Assembly (NCBI GenBank): GCA_963722175.1
Contig: CAVRKA010000006.1
Coordinates: forward strand, 62,001 to 126,000
Origin: WHSW01 sp963722175
GTDB lineage: Bacteria; Actinomycetota; Thermoleophilia; Solirubrobacterales; 70-9
Direction: 5' to 3'
Length of the DNA stretch: 64,000 nt
Shown here: in pieces, positions 19,455 through 31,171 of the stretch
Layout: each line of letters begins with the position of its first letter
Position numbering within the stretch: position 1 is the first letter of the stretch
Notes under the pieces: model-generated
The model's database searches: none
Told to the model about the DNA's origin: nothing
The model's input: only the letters and a program-made list of their open reading frames with translations
Made by a program: the position numbers and the translations under genes

Positions 19455-20021
19455 TCAAGCAGCGAGCTCCGCCCGCACGATCCGGTCGAGCTCGTCGGCC
19501 GCCCGGTCGAGCTCGTCGTTGACGATCACGTGCTGGAACTCCTGCTGTGCGTCGAGCTCGATCTCCGCGGTTCGCAGCCGTTCGGCGATCGCGTCGAGGT
19601 CGTCCGTACCGCGTTCCTCGAGCCGCTCGCGAAGCGCGGCCGGGTCCGGCGGGGCGATGAAGACGAGCACCGCCTCCGGCATCGCCGCCCGGACCTGGCG
19701 CGCCCCCTGGACCTCGATCTCGAGGACCACCGACTCGCCGGCGGCGAGCCGGCGCTCGACCTCCGAGCGGAGGGTGCCGTAGCGGTGACCGCTGTAGGCC
19801 GCGTGCTCGAGGAACTCGTTCGCGTCGGCCCGGCGGGCGAACTCCTCGCGCGAGAGGAAGTGGTAGTCGCGGCCGCCGACCTCTCCCTCCCGCGGCGCCC
19901 GGGTCGTCGCCGAGGTCGACAGCGAGAGCTCGGGGACCCGCTCGCGGAGCAGTCGGATCAGCGTCCCCTTGCCGACGCCGCTCGGACCGGTGATCACAAA
20001 GACCTTGGCCACGACATGCAC
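19455..20021 (-). CDS. gmk: Guanylate kinase
   Basis: Converts GMP to GDP with ATP. P-loop GPSGVGKGT near the N-terminus, then the GMP-binding TTRAPREGEVGGRDYHFLSREEF and the EIEVQGARQVRAAMPEAVLVFIAPP segment with the conserved IDVQG-like strand (here IEVQG). 188 aa. It sits between mIHF and rpoZ, a conserved actinobacterial linkage. Confidence 0.96.
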   Translation of the reverse strand: MHVVAKVFVITGPSGVGKGTLIRLLRERVPELSLSTSATTRAPREGEVGGRDYHFLSREEFARRADANEFLEHAAYSGHRYGTLRSEVERRLAAGESVVLEIEVQGARQVRAAMPEAVLVFIAPPDPAALRERLEERGTDDLDAIAERLRTAEIELDAQQEFQHVIVNDELDRAADELDRIVRAELAA

Positions 20022-20054
20022 CCTAGCCCGAAAAGGGGCGGATTTGCGGGGATT

Positions 20055-20396
20055 TTACCGGCGCAGGAACTGGACCAGCTCGGCGCGCTGGCGCTCCGAG
20101 AGCCCACCGATCGTCTTCGACGGCGAGATCCGGCACTGGGTGAGGATCTTGTTCGCCTTCACGCGGCCGTACTTGGGCACCGCGAGGATCATGTCGAAGG
20201 CCTTCGCCGAAAGCACGTAGTCGGGCGGGTCGAGAAGCAGCTTCTCGATCTTCACCTTGCCGGCCTTCAGGTCGCGCTTCAGCTGCGCGCGGGCAGAGCG
20301 AATCTCATTCGCTCGGCGGAGGGCTCGCATCCGCTGCTCGCGGGACCTCTCGGGAACGGCGGCGGATGTCGTGTCGACGGAAGCGGTTGGGGCCAT
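20055..20396 (-). CDS. mihF: Integration host factor, actinobacterial type (mIHF)
   Basis: Nucleoid-associated DNA-binding protein specific to Actinobacteria. The 113-aa protein has the helical N-terminal SREQRMRALRRANEIRSARAQLK, then LLLDPPDYVLSAKAFDMILAVPKYGRVKANKIL. The latter holds the helix-two-turns-helix region, and the protein ends in GLSERQRAELVQFL. It precedes gmk, as in mycobacteria and streptomycetes. ATG at 20396 is only 13 nt from a -10 box, implying an almost leaderless mRNA. Confidence 0.92.
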   Translation of the reverse strand: MAPTASVDTTSAAVPERSREQRMRALRRANEIRSARAQLKRDLKAGKVKIEKLLLDPPDYVLSAKAFDMILAVPKYGRVKANKILTQCRISPSKTIGGLSERQRAELVQFLRR

Positions 20397-20409
20397 CGGC
20401 GGGCGCGAG

Positions 20410-20437
20410 TGTATAGCGAGGCGGCGGCAGCGCGCAA
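20410..20437 (-). promoter_or_regulatory. Housekeeping promoter of mIHF
   Basis: TTGCGC (20437-20432), a 16-base spacer and TATACA (20415-20410) on the minus strand. The start site would fall about six bases before the ATG. This AT-rich box is conspicuous in GC-rich surroundings. Confidence 0.6.
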
Positions 20438-20475
20438 GGGTGATCGGGGGGGTTTCTGCGAAATTCGGTTCGACC

Positions 20476-21405
20476 TCAGGTTGAGGTCGATGCGACCGAT
20501 GTCGCCGGAAGCCCGGAAAGGCCCCGCCGGGAGAGCGCGAACGAGAGCTCGGAGCGGACCCTTTCACCCGCCGCCGGGTCCCGGAAGCTCGCGGTTCCGA
20601 CCGCGATCGCGGTCGCCCCGGCGGCCATGAACGCGAGCGCATCCTCCCCGCTCTCGATTCCGCCCATCCCGATCACGGGGATCGCCACCGCGTCGGCGAC
20701 CCGGCGCACCTGATCGAGGGCTATCGCCCGCACCGCGGGTCCCGAGAGCCCGCCGCTGCCGGCGCCGAGCCAGGGGCGCAGCGTCGCCGGGTCGGGACCG
20801 GTCGCCCGCAGCGTGTTGATCAGCGAGACGGCGTCGGCGCCCCCCTCCGCGGCCGCCGCCGCCACCGCCGCCGGGTCGGAGCAGTTCGGGGTCAGCTTGA
20901 CGATCAGCGGCTTGGCGGTCAGCGGGCGCAGCGCCTCACACAGGGCCTTGGTCTCCGCCGGCTGCTCGCCGACGATCAGCCCGGACTTGACGTTCGGGCA
21001 GGAGACGTTGAGCTCGATCGCCGCAACCTCGTCGCGGCCGCCGACCCCCGCCACCAGCGTGCCGAACCCCTCGGGACTCGGCGCCATCACCGAGACGCAG
21101 AGCGGCACCGGCAGCGTGGCGAGCTCCGGCAGGTCGTGCTCCAAGAAGCCATCGAGCCCCTTGTTGGGAAGGCCGATCGAGTTCACCATCCCGGCCGGGG
21201 TCTCGTACAGGCGCGGCGGCGGGTTGCCGGCCCGCGGCTCAACCGTGATCGTCTTCGAGACGAACATGCTGAACGGAAAGGCGGCGTCGAGCGCCTTCCC
21301 GAACGCGCGCCGCGCGGCGATCGCGTCGAACGTCCCCGACCCGTTGATGACCGGGTGGTCGAGCTCGATCCCGCAGAGCTGCAGGGAGAGGTCGGGCGCC
21401 GGCAT
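20476..21405 (-). CDS. pyrD: Dihydroorotate dehydrogenase, class 1B catalytic subunit
   Basis: Oxidises dihydroorotate to orotate using FMN; class 1B passes electrons to NAD through PyrK. The catalytic cysteine is in ELNVSCPNVKSG. Other family segments are NGSGTFDAIAARRAFG, ETPAGMVNSIGLPN, KLTPNC and GMGGIESGEDALAFMAAGATAIAVG. 309 aa. ATG at 21405 shares one base with the pyrK TGA stop, so translation is probably coupled. Confidence 0.95.
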   Translation of the reverse strand: MPAPDLSLQLCGIELDHPVINGSGTFDAIAARRAFGKALDAAFPFSMFVSKTITVEPRAGNPPPRLYETPAGMVNSIGLPNKGLDGFLEHDLPELATLPVPLCVSVMAPSPEGFGTLVAGVGGRDEVAAIELNVSCPNVKSGLIVGEQPAETKALCEALRPLTAKPLIVKLTPNCSDPAAVAAAAAEGGADAVSLINTLRATGPDPATLRPWLGAGSGGLSGPAVRAIALDQVRRVADAVAIPVIGMGGIESGEDALAFMAAGATAIAVGTASFRDPAAGERVRSELSFALSRRGLSGLPATSVASTST

Positions 21406-22242
21406 CAGTGCCCGCTCCCGGCCACCATCGCCGTCTCGATCTCGGCGGCGTTGACGGTCGGCCCGTCGACGCAGAGGCGCATGTAGCCGCCGGCGGCGAG
21501 CGGCACCGCGCATCCGAAGCAGGAGCCGAAGCCGCAGGCCATCGGCGTTTCCATCGCCAGCTCGGCGGCGACCTCCGCGCGGTCGCAGATCTGGCGCACC
21601 GCCTCCAGCATCGCGGGCGGGCCGCAGGCGTAGACGACGGCGCTCGAGGCGTCGTCCCCCTCGAGCAAGACCGAGAGCAGGTCGGTGACGTAGCCCTGGT
21701 GGCCGGTGTGCCCGTCCTCGGAGGCGGTACGGATCTCCTCGCAGCGAAACAGCTCCAGCCCGCCCGAGTGGGCCCGATCGCGCCAGCCGAGCAGAACCCG
21801 CTGAGGGACGCCGCGCTCGGCCAGCTGACGGCGCAGGATCGCCAGCGGCGCGATCCCGATTCCGCCGCCGACCAGGACCGCCCCGGCGGCACTCGGGGCG
21901 AGCTCGGCGGGATCCGAGAACGGCCGGCCGAGCGGGCCGGTGACGAGCAGCGGCTCGCCCGCCTCGAGCCGGGCGAGGAGCTCGGTGCCCGGACCGATCG
22001 CTTCGAGCAGGAAGTCGAGCCGCACGCCCTCGCCGTCGGCCTCGGCCATCGCGACCGAGAACGCGCGCGGCAGGTAGGGACGGCCCCCGGACCCGCCCCA
22101 GTCGGCGGTCGCGAGCATGTAGAACTGGCCCGCGAGCGGGTCGGGGCCCTCGCGGTCGAGCGCCGAGATGATCCGGTATCCCCCGGTCGCGGTGTTCGCG
22201 ACCACCTCGCAGGAGCGGCGGCCGAGCGGAGCGAGGACCCGC

Positions 22243-22250
<8 letters not shown>
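21405..22250 (-). CDS. pyrK: Dihydroorotate dehydrogenase electron-transfer subunit
   Basis: FAD and [2Fe-2S] partner of PyrD that reduces NAD+. A ferredoxin-reductase-like body carries the FAD motif RAFSVA and the NAD-binding GAVLVGGGIGIAPLAIL. The C-terminal iron-sulfur cysteines are in CGFGSCFGC, with a fourth in MRLCVDGP. 281 aa, usual size. Overlaps carB by 8 nt upstream and pyrD downstream. Confidence 0.94.
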
Positions 22251-25399
<3,149 letters not shown>

Positions 25400-25407
<8 letters not shown>

Positions 25408-26017
25408 CGGCGACCGCCTCCCGGCCGGCCCCGAGCCGGCGTCGGAGGTTGACGCGCACCTCGGGCCACTCGCCGTCGGTGATCGAGTAGTAGGCGGAGT
25501 CGCGCCGGCCGACCCCGGGGACGAGCATGTGGTTGCGGAAGATCCCCTCGAACGTCGCCGGCAGCGCCTCGAGCGCCGCGCGCGAGCGCTCGTTGCGGGC
25601 GTCGGTCTTGAACTCGACCCGCATGCATCCGAGCGCCTCGAAGGCATTGCCGAGCATCAGCACCTTCGCCTCGAGGTTGGCGCCGGTGCGCCAGGCCGAG
25701 GGGCTGAGCCACGTCCAGCCGATCTCGACCCCGTCGTGCTCGGGACGGACATGGAGGTACGAGGAGCTGCCGATCGGCAGGCCGCTCGCCAGCGAGATCG
25801 TCGCGAAGCTCCACTCGTCGCCGTGCTCGGAGACCGCGAGCCGGGTCTCGAACCAGCGCTCGAACGCGCCCTCCTCGGCCGGGATGCGGCGGTCCATCCA
25901 GGCCCAGATCTCGGGGTCGCCGGCTGCCGCCTCGAGGCCCTCGCGGTGCTCGCGGCGCAGCGGCTCAAGCCGGACGATCGAGCCCTCGAGTGGCGTCGAC
26001 TCGGGCGGCCAGTTCAT
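25400..26017 (-). CDS. GNAT-family N-acetyltransferase, RimJ/RimL type
   Basis: Acetyl-CoA-dependent transferase of unknown acceptor. The 205-residue protein has VRLEPLRREHREGL at the start and a VEIGWTWLSPSAWRTGANLEAKVLMLGNAFEALG segment. That segment corresponds to the acetyl-CoA-binding helix of the Acetyltransf_3 group. FKTDARNERSRAALEALP, typical of RimL-like enzymes, follows. It sits inside the pyrimidine operon between carA and carB, overlapping the carB start by 8 nt and the SnoaL-like gene by 4 nt, so it is translated with them. Confidence 0.85.
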
Positions 26018-26424
26018 CGGGCCAGCCGCTCCCGCGCATCACGGGGCGACGTGAAGGTCTCGCCGGCGGCGATCAGGCCGTCCTTGATTTCCCAGAGGTG
26101 CGCGACCTCGAGCTCGATCGGTACCTGTGCCCCGGCGCTGTGCCCGCGCACGGTCGTCGTCACCAGGATCCGGTCGGCATCGACCGACTCGAACGCCGGC
26201 CCGATGAACTCGATGCCCTCGAAGGCGTCGTTGAAGCTCCGCCAGTACTCCTCGAACCCCGAGCGCCCGCGGTAGGTCCGGCCCTCGACCGAACCTGCGA
26301 GCACCGGCCGGAACTCGAAGTCGTCGGCGAAGAACTCGTCGTAACGCTCGAGCAGCTCGTCGACGCCGACCTCTCGGACCAGCGCATAGGCCCGCTCGAC
26401 CAACTCGATCTCGGCCTCGGTCAC
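26014..26424 (-). CDS. SnoaL/NTF2-like protein in the pyrimidine operon
   Basis: A 136-residue cone-shaped alpha+beta protein of the SnoaL-like group. It has an N-terminal helix pair (ELVERAYALVREVGVDELLERYDEFFADDFEFRP), YRGRSGFEEYWRSFNDAF, and the closing beta sheet (VAHLWEIKDGLIAAGETF). Such folds range from isomerases to ligand binding, so function cannot be assigned. GTG at 26424 overlaps the carA stop as GTGA, and its end overlaps the acetyltransferase start. Confidence 0.8.
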   Translation of the reverse strand: MTEAEIELVERAYALVREVGVDELLERYDEFFADDFEFRPVLAGSVEGRTYRGRSGFEEYWRSFNDAFEGIEFIGPAFESVDADRILVTTTVRGHSAGAQVPIELEVAHLWEIKDGLIAAGETFTSPRDARERLAR

Positions 26425-27539
26425 GCCGCCAGCTCCAGGAAGCGGTCGAACAGGTAGCGGGCGTCGTGCGGTCCGGGGCCGGCCTCCGGGTGGTACTGGA
26501 CGGTGCAGCCGGGGACGTCGCGCAGGGCGAGGCCCTCGACCGTGCGGTCGTAGAGGTTGAGGTGGGTGAGCTCGGCGGCGCCGAAGTCGGTCTCCCAGCG
26601 GACCGGCTCGTCGGTGTCGATCGTCTCTCCCCCACCCGGCGGGCGGACGGCGAAACCGTGGTTCTGGGAGGTGATGTCGATCTTCCCGGTCTCCAGGTCC
26701 TTGACCGGGTGGTTGGCGCCGCGGTGGCCGAAGCGGAGCTTGAACGTCTCCAGGCCGACCGCCCGGCAGAGCAGCTGATGGCCGAGGCAGATCCCGACGA
26801 CCGGCTTCTTGCCGACGACGTCGCGGACCGTGTCGACGACGTAGTCGAGGGCGGCCGGGTCCCCGGGGCCGTTGGCCAGGAAGACCAGGTCCGGATTCGC
26901 GGCCAGGACGGTCTTTGCCGACGCGTCGCAGGGCAGCAACGTCAACCGGCAATTCCGCTCGCGGAATTGACGAATGATGCTTAGCTTGATCCCGGTGTCG
27001 AGGGCGACGATGTGCGGGCCGTCGCCGTCCATCTCGATCGCCTCGTCCGGGGTTACTGTGCGGGCGAAGTCGGCGCCGGTCATCGAGGGCTCGGCCTCGA
27101 TCCGCGCTCTCGCATCGCCCTCGGCGAGCTCGGCCGGGAAGATCCCGCCGCGCATCGCGCCCTGATCGCGGATGTGGCGGACGAGCGTCCGCGTGTCGAC
27201 CCCGGTGATCGCCGGCACGCCGCAGTTGTCGAGCCAGTCGAGCCAGCCGCCCTCGGCGTCGGCGGCATCCTCGCCGTTGCGCGCCTCGCGCATGATCACG
27301 GCCCTCGCCTGGGCGCGGCCGGACTCCATCGCCGGCGCTCCGACCCCGTAGTTGCCGACCATCGGATAGGTGAAGGTGATGATCTGGCCCGCGTAGCTGG
27401 GATCGGTGACCGCCTCCTGGTACCCGGTGATGGCGGTGTTGAAGACGACCTCGCCGGTGACCTCGGCGACGGCGCCGCAGAGCTCGCCCTCGAACGAGGT
27501 CCCGTCCTCGAGGAGGACGTATCCCTCTCGCAGACTCAT
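26421..27539 (-). CDS. carA: Carbamoyl-phosphate synthase small subunit
   Basis: Glutamine amidotransferase that feeds ammonia to CarB. N-terminal CPSase_sm domain (EDGTSFEGELCGAVAEVTGEVVFNTAITGYQEAVTDPSY). The class I glutaminase domain has the catalytic cysteine in VVGICLGHQLLC and His/Glu in TVQYHPEAGPG. 372 aa. ATG at 27539 overlaps the isochorismatase-like gene's stop. carA and carB are separated here by two small accessory genes, unlike the usual adjacency. Confidence 0.96.
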   Translation of the reverse strand: MSLREGYVLLEDGTSFEGELCGAVAEVTGEVVFNTAITGYQEAVTDPSYAGQIITFTYPMVGNYGVGAPAMESGRAQARAVIMREARNGEDAADAEGGWLDWLDNCGVPAITGVDTRTLVRHIRDQGAMRGGIFPAELAEGDARARIEAEPSMTGADFARTVTPDEAIEMDGDGPHIVALDTGIKLSIIRQFRERNCRLTLLPCDASAKTVLAANPDLVFLANGPGDPAALDYVVDTVRDVVGKKPVVGICLGHQLLCRAVGLETFKLRFGHRGANHPVKDLETGKIDITSQNHGFAVRPPGGGETIDTDEPVRWETDFGAAELTHLNLYDRTVEGLALRDVPGCTVQYHPEAGPGPHDARYLFDRFLELAA

Positions 27540-28069
27540 TTGACGAGCCCCTGCACCCGCTTGAAGGCCGCCGCGTCGGAGCCGCCGAGGAGCTCGAACA
27601 GCGCCATCTCGACGCTGGTCAGGATCGCACCGGAGCGCTCCATCTTCGCCAGCCCGAGCTCGCGGTTGGCGGCCGTCCGCGACCCGACCGCGTCGGCGGC
27701 GACGTGAACCTCGACGTCCTCGTCGATCAGGTCCAGCACCGTCTGGTTGACGCAGACGTGCGTCTCGATCCCGCAGACGAGCGCCTGGTCGCGCTCGCCG
27801 AGCTCGAAGCCCTCGGCCTCGGCGGCCGAGAAGCGAACCTTGGGGAGCGGCTCGGTGCCGTCGGGGAAGTGTTCGGCGACCTCGGGAACCGTCGCACCGA
27901 GACCACTCGGATACTGCTCGGTGACCAGGACCGGGATCCCGATCGCGGCCGCGCCCTGGACCAGGGTCGCGCTCGCCTCGGCGACCTCGCCGAAGCTCGG
28001 GAGCGCCTTGCGAAAGGCCTCCTGGACGTCGATCACCACGAGGACGGCGCGCTCCGGATCGAGCTTCAC
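27536..28069 (-). CDS. Isochorismatase-like cysteine hydrolase
   Basis: A 177-residue member of the isochorismatase/nicotinamidase superfamily. The catalytic triad candidates are Asp in LVVIDVQEAFRK, Lys in LPKVRFSA and Cys in CGIETHVCVNQT, and the cis-peptide region precedes that cysteine. Substrates in this family include carbamoyl and amide compounds. Position between pyrC and carA hints at an amide or carbamoyl metabolite, but this is inference. GTG at 28069 overlaps the pyrC stop; its own stop overlaps carA. Confidence 0.85.
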   Translation of the reverse strand: MKLDPERAVLVVIDVQEAFRKALPSFGEVAEASATLVQGAAAIGIPVLVTEQYPSGLGATVPEVAEHFPDGTEPLPKVRFSAAEAEGFELGERDQALVCGIETHVCVNQTVLDLIDEDVEVHVAADAVGSRTAANRELGLAKMERSGAILTSVEMALFELLGGSDAAAFKRVQGLVK

Positions 28070-29427
28070 GCGACCCCCAGAGCGAAGCTGCGCTGGCGGT
28101 AGGCGACCCGCCCGGCGGCGACGGTGATCAAGATGCGGCCCCGCAGCCTGCGCCCGGAAAAGCAGGAGTTGTCGGAGCGGCTCTCCCAGCCCTCCGCCCC
28201 GGCCTCCCATTCGGCGTCGAGGTCGCAGAGGGTCAGGTTCGCCTCGGCGCCGGGGGCAATCCGCGGCGTCTCGAGCCCGAATGGCTCCGCGCCGCCTCCG
28301 AGCCGCTCGAGCACGGTCGCCAGCTCGAGCACCCCCGGCAGGACGAGGTCGGTGTAGACGGCCGCGAACGCGGTTTCGAGGCCGATCACCCCCATCGCCG
28401 CCTGCTCGAACGGGACCTCCTTCTCGTTCGACGTGTGGGGGGCGTGGTCGGTCGCGATGCAATCGATCGCCCCCGAGCGGACGCCGTCGATCAGCGCCTG
28501 GCGGTCGGCCTCGCTGCGCAGCGGCGGGTTCATCTTGAACCGCGAGTCGAGGTTCCGTACCTCTTCGTCTGTGAGCGTCAGGTGGTGCGGGGTCGCCTCG
28601 CAGGTCACCCGCACGCCGGCCGCCTTCGCCGCCTCGATCGCGGCCACCGACTCGGAGGCCGAGAGGTGCTGGACGTGGATCCGCCCCTGCTCGAAGCCGG
28701 CGAGGGCGCAGTCGCGGGCGATCATCGTCGACTCTGAGATCGAGGGGATGCCGGCGATCCCGAGCGCCGCCGAGACCTCGCCCTCGTGCATCGAGCCGCC
28801 CGCCGAGAGCTCCGCGTCCTCCTCGTGCAGGGCGATCGGCAAATCGACGAGGCGTTGGTACTGCAGCGCCCGGCGCATCACCCGGGCGCTTCGGATCGGC
28901 AGCCCGTCGTCGGAGAGTCCGACCGCGCCCGCGGCGGCGAGGTCGCCCTGCTCGCTCAGCTCCTCGCCGAGCATCCCCTTGGTAACCGTCGCGACGAAGC
29001 CGGTCGGGACGGCGGCCTGCTCGCGCGCCTGTTCGCGCAGGGCGGTGACGTCCCCGGCCGCATCGACGGGCGGGTCGGTGTTGGCCATCGCGATGATCCC
29101 GCAGAAGCCGCCGGCGGCCGCGGCGCGCGAGCCGGTCTCGATGTCCTCCTTGTCCTCCCGGCCCGGCGTGCGCAGGTGCACGTGCGGGTCGAAGAACGCG
29201 GGGACCAGCGTCAGCCCCTCGGCCTCGATCACCTCTGCCTGGGCGGCCTCGGCCGCGCCGGCCTCCTCGATCGAGGCAATCGCGCCGTCGCGGACGACGA
29301 CGTCATGGGTCGCGTCGATCCCCTCCCGTGGATCGACGACGCGGGCGCCGCGGATCACCAGCGCCCCGGCCGGCTCGCCATCGCTGCCGCGCCAATCGAG
29401 CGCGGAGACCGGACGCAGCTCACCCAT
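28066..29427 (-). CDS. pyrC: Dihydroorotase
   Basis: Cyclises carbamoyl aspartate to dihydroorotate. Zinc ligands begin with DPHVHLRTPG, followed by the ALHEEDAELSAGGSMHEG region and the HVQHLSA segment. The catalytic aspartate is in CIATDHAPHTSNEKEVPFEQA. Class I dihydroorotase of 453 aa, with a C-terminal LTLCDLDAEWEAG region. ATG directly follows the pyrB TAG. Confidence 0.95.
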   Translation of the reverse strand: MGELRPVSALDWRGSDGEPAGALVIRGARVVDPREGIDATHDVVVRDGAIASIEEAGAAEAAQAEVIEAEGLTLVPAFFDPHVHLRTPGREDKEDIETGSRAAAAGGFCGIIAMANTDPPVDAAGDVTALREQAREQAAVPTGFVATVTKGMLGEELSEQGDLAAAGAVGLSDDGLPIRSARVMRRALQYQRLVDLPIALHEEDAELSAGGSMHEGEVSAALGIAGIPSISESTMIARDCALAGFEQGRIHVQHLSASESVAAIEAAKAAGVRVTCEATPHHLTLTDEEVRNLDSRFKMNPPLRSEADRQALIDGVRSGAIDCIATDHAPHTSNEKEVPFEQAAMGVIGLETAFAAVYTDLVLPGVLELATVLERLGGGAEPFGLETPRIAPGAEANLTLCDLDAEWEAGAEGWESRSDNSCFSGRRLRGRILITVAAGRVAYRQRSFALGVA

Positions 29428-30423
29428 CTACGCCGGCTCTCCGATCGGGGTCGGCGCCGGCAGCTCCGCATCGTCGGTGGCGGTCGCTCCGCGCGGCTCC
29501 CCGCCGCCGGCGAGCAGCTCGTAGAGGACCGCCATCCTGACCACCAGGCCGCTTTCGACCTGCGTGGTGATCAGCGACGCGGGCCCGTCGATCACCTCGG
29601 GAGAGAGCTCGACCCCGCGGTTGACCGGCCCCGGGTGCATGAGCAGCTGTCGCGGCCCAAGCCGTCGCGAGTCGATCTGGTAGTTGACCGCGTACTCGCG
29701 GATCGAGGGCACGAAGGTGTCGGTCATCCGCTCGCGCTGCATCCGCAGCGCGTAGACGACGTCCGCCTCGCCGAGCTCGTCCAGGCTGTAGGCGACCTTG
29801 ACGCCGAGGGCGCCCTCGATCCCGCGCGGGATCAGGGTCGGCGGCCCGCAGACGGTGACCTCGGCGCCGAGCTTGCGGAAGCAGAGGGCGCAGGAGCGGG
29901 CGACCCGGCTGTGGAGGACGTCGCCGACGATCCAGATCCGCTTGCCCTCGAGGTCGTCGCGGCGGCGGCCCTCCAGCGCGCTGAACCGGTCCAGCAGGGT
30001 GTAGGTGTCGAGCAGCGCCTGGCTCGGGTGCTCGTGCTTGCCGTCGCCGGCGTTGACGACCGACGCGTCGGTCCAGCCGGTGATCAGATTCGCCGCCCCG
30101 GCGTGCGGGTGGCGGAAGACGATCACCTCGGGCGAGTAGGCCGACAGGGTCGCGATCGTGTCCTTCAGCGACTCACCCTTGTCGACCGACGAGCCGCTCG
30201 ACTTCACGGAGACGACGTCCGCTGAGAGCCGCTTCGCGGCGAGCTCGAACGAGGAGCTGGTCCGGGTGCTCGACTCGTAGAACAGGCTGACGACGGTCCG
30301 TCCGCGCAAGGTCGGGACCTTCTTGATGTCGCGGCGGCCGACCTCGGCGAAGCTCGCCGCGCGGGCCATGATCCGGTCGACGTCGGCGCGCTCGAGGTCC
30401 TCGATCGAGAGCAGGTGCTTCAT
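29428..30423 (-). CDS. pyrB: Aspartate carbamoyltransferase catalytic subunit
   Basis: Condenses carbamoyl phosphate with aspartate, the committed pyrimidine step. Carbamoyl-phosphate loop STRTSSSFELAAKRL, then SGSSVDKGESLKDT and the phosphate/aspartate contacts HPSQALLDTYTL and HPGPVNRGVEL. 331 aa with a short C-terminal extension rich in Pro and Glu. No pyrI regulatory gene is present, as expected for Gram-positive operons controlled by PyrR. ATG at 30423 overlaps the pyrR stop. Confidence 0.96.
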   Translation of the reverse strand: MKHLLSIEDLERADVDRIMARAASFAEVGRRDIKKVPTLRGRTVVSLFYESSTRTSSSFELAAKRLSADVVSVKSSGSSVDKGESLKDTIATLSAYSPEVIVFRHPHAGAANLITGWTDASVVNAGDGKHEHPSQALLDTYTLLDRFSALEGRRRDDLEGKRIWIVGDVLHSRVARSCALCFRKLGAEVTVCGPPTLIPRGIEGALGVKVAYSLDELGEADVVYALRMQRERMTDTFVPSIREYAVNYQIDSRRLGPRQLLMHPGPVNRGVELSPEVIDGPASLITTQVESGLVVRMAVLYELLAGGGEPRGATATDDAELPAPTPIGEPA

Positions 30424-31040
30424 CCGTCCACCCCGCTCGGGGTCGCGCTCGGCTGGCGCTCGATCGAGACCTCGTCGAGCTCGTCGGTCTCCTCGAGCCG
30501 CACGTAGACGCGCTCGTCGCGCGCCGTCGGCAGGTTCTTGCCGACGTAGTCGGGCCGGATCGGCAGCTCGCGGTGACCGCGGTCGGCGAGCACGGCGAGC
30601 TGGACGCGCTGCGGGCGCCCGTAGTCGAACAGGGCGTCGATCGCGGCGCGGGCGGTGCGCCCCGTGTACATCACGTCGTCGACGAGGACGACCGTGCGCC
30701 CGTCGAGGTCGAAGTCGAGGTGCGAGCTGTGGACGACCGGCTGAGTGGCGGGCTCGCGGCCGTTCAGGTCGTCGCGGTAGAAGGAGATGTCGAGGTCGCC
30801 GAGCGGGACCTCGGACCCGGTCAGCTCGCCGACCAGGGCGTGCAGCCGGCGGGCGATCACGGCGCCGCGGGTATGGATGCCCACCAAAGCAAGGCCCGTC
30901 GGCTGCTCGGCTTCGCCTCCGCTGCCGCCGGGGTTCGGGGAAGGTCCGGGGTTCTTCTCGACGATCTCGTGCGCGATCCGCACGAGCGTGCGGCGCAGAT
31001 CGTCGCGATCGAGGACAACCCGTTCGGGCTGGTCTTGCAC
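30420..31040 (-). CDS. pyrR: PyrR regulator/uracil phosphoribosyltransferase with palindromic insert
   Basis: Binds pyr mRNA in response to UMP and has a PRTase fold. PRPP motif VVLVDDVMYTGRTARAA; also DISFYRDDL and the C-terminal RPDYVGKNLPTARDERVYVRL. After IAHEIVEKN there is an extra stretch of about 14-16 residues (about 31-49, rich in Pro, Gly, Ser) before the conserved LVGIHTRG. Bacillus PyrR has only about five residues there. The stretch is encoded by a palindrome resembling that in carB. GTG start at 31040, with AAGGGG eight bases upstream inside the PyrR RNA site. Confidence 0.95.
   Translation of the reverse strand: MQDQPERVVLDRDDLRRTLVRIAHEIVEKNPGPSPNPGGSGGEAEQPTGLALVGIHTRGAVIARRLHALVGELTGSEVPLGDLDISFYRDDLNGREPATQPVVHSSHLDFDLDGRTVVLVDDVMYTGRTARAAIDALFDYGRPQRVQLAVLADRGHRELPIRPDYVGKNLPTARDERVYVRLEETDELDEVSIERQPSATPSGVDG
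30895..30932. repeat. Palindromic element, coding copy in pyrR
   Basis: Arms CCCGTCGGC (30895-30903) and GCCGCCGGG (30924-30932) pair with one mismatch. The minus-strand core GCGGAGGCGAAGCCGAGCA differs from the core at 43395-43413 at two positions, which swap C and G across the inner stem. Confidence 0.75.
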
Positions 31041-31044
31041 TTGC

Positions 31045-31080
31045 GCGCCCCTTCCTGGCCTCGCTGGACCGGGTTAAAGG
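31045..31080 (-). promoter_or_regulatory. PyrR-binding RNA loop in the pyr operon leader
   Basis: Minus-strand TCCAGCGAGGCC (31069-31058) matches the PyrR recognition loop UCCAGNGAGGC. It is flanked by CCTT (31080-31077) and AAGG (31053-31050), which can close a stem. The AAGGGG ribosome-binding site of pyrR lies in the 3' arm. This suggests translational repression by PyrR-UMP, as reported for mycobacteria. Confidence 0.75.
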
Positions 31081-31171
31081 AACCGACGCGACGAGCCTAG
31101 CAGCCGTTTCGGCGCGCCTCGCGGTCGCCGGGTGCGCTGTTTCCGCAAGTTCCGCTGCTAAAGATCCTGGT

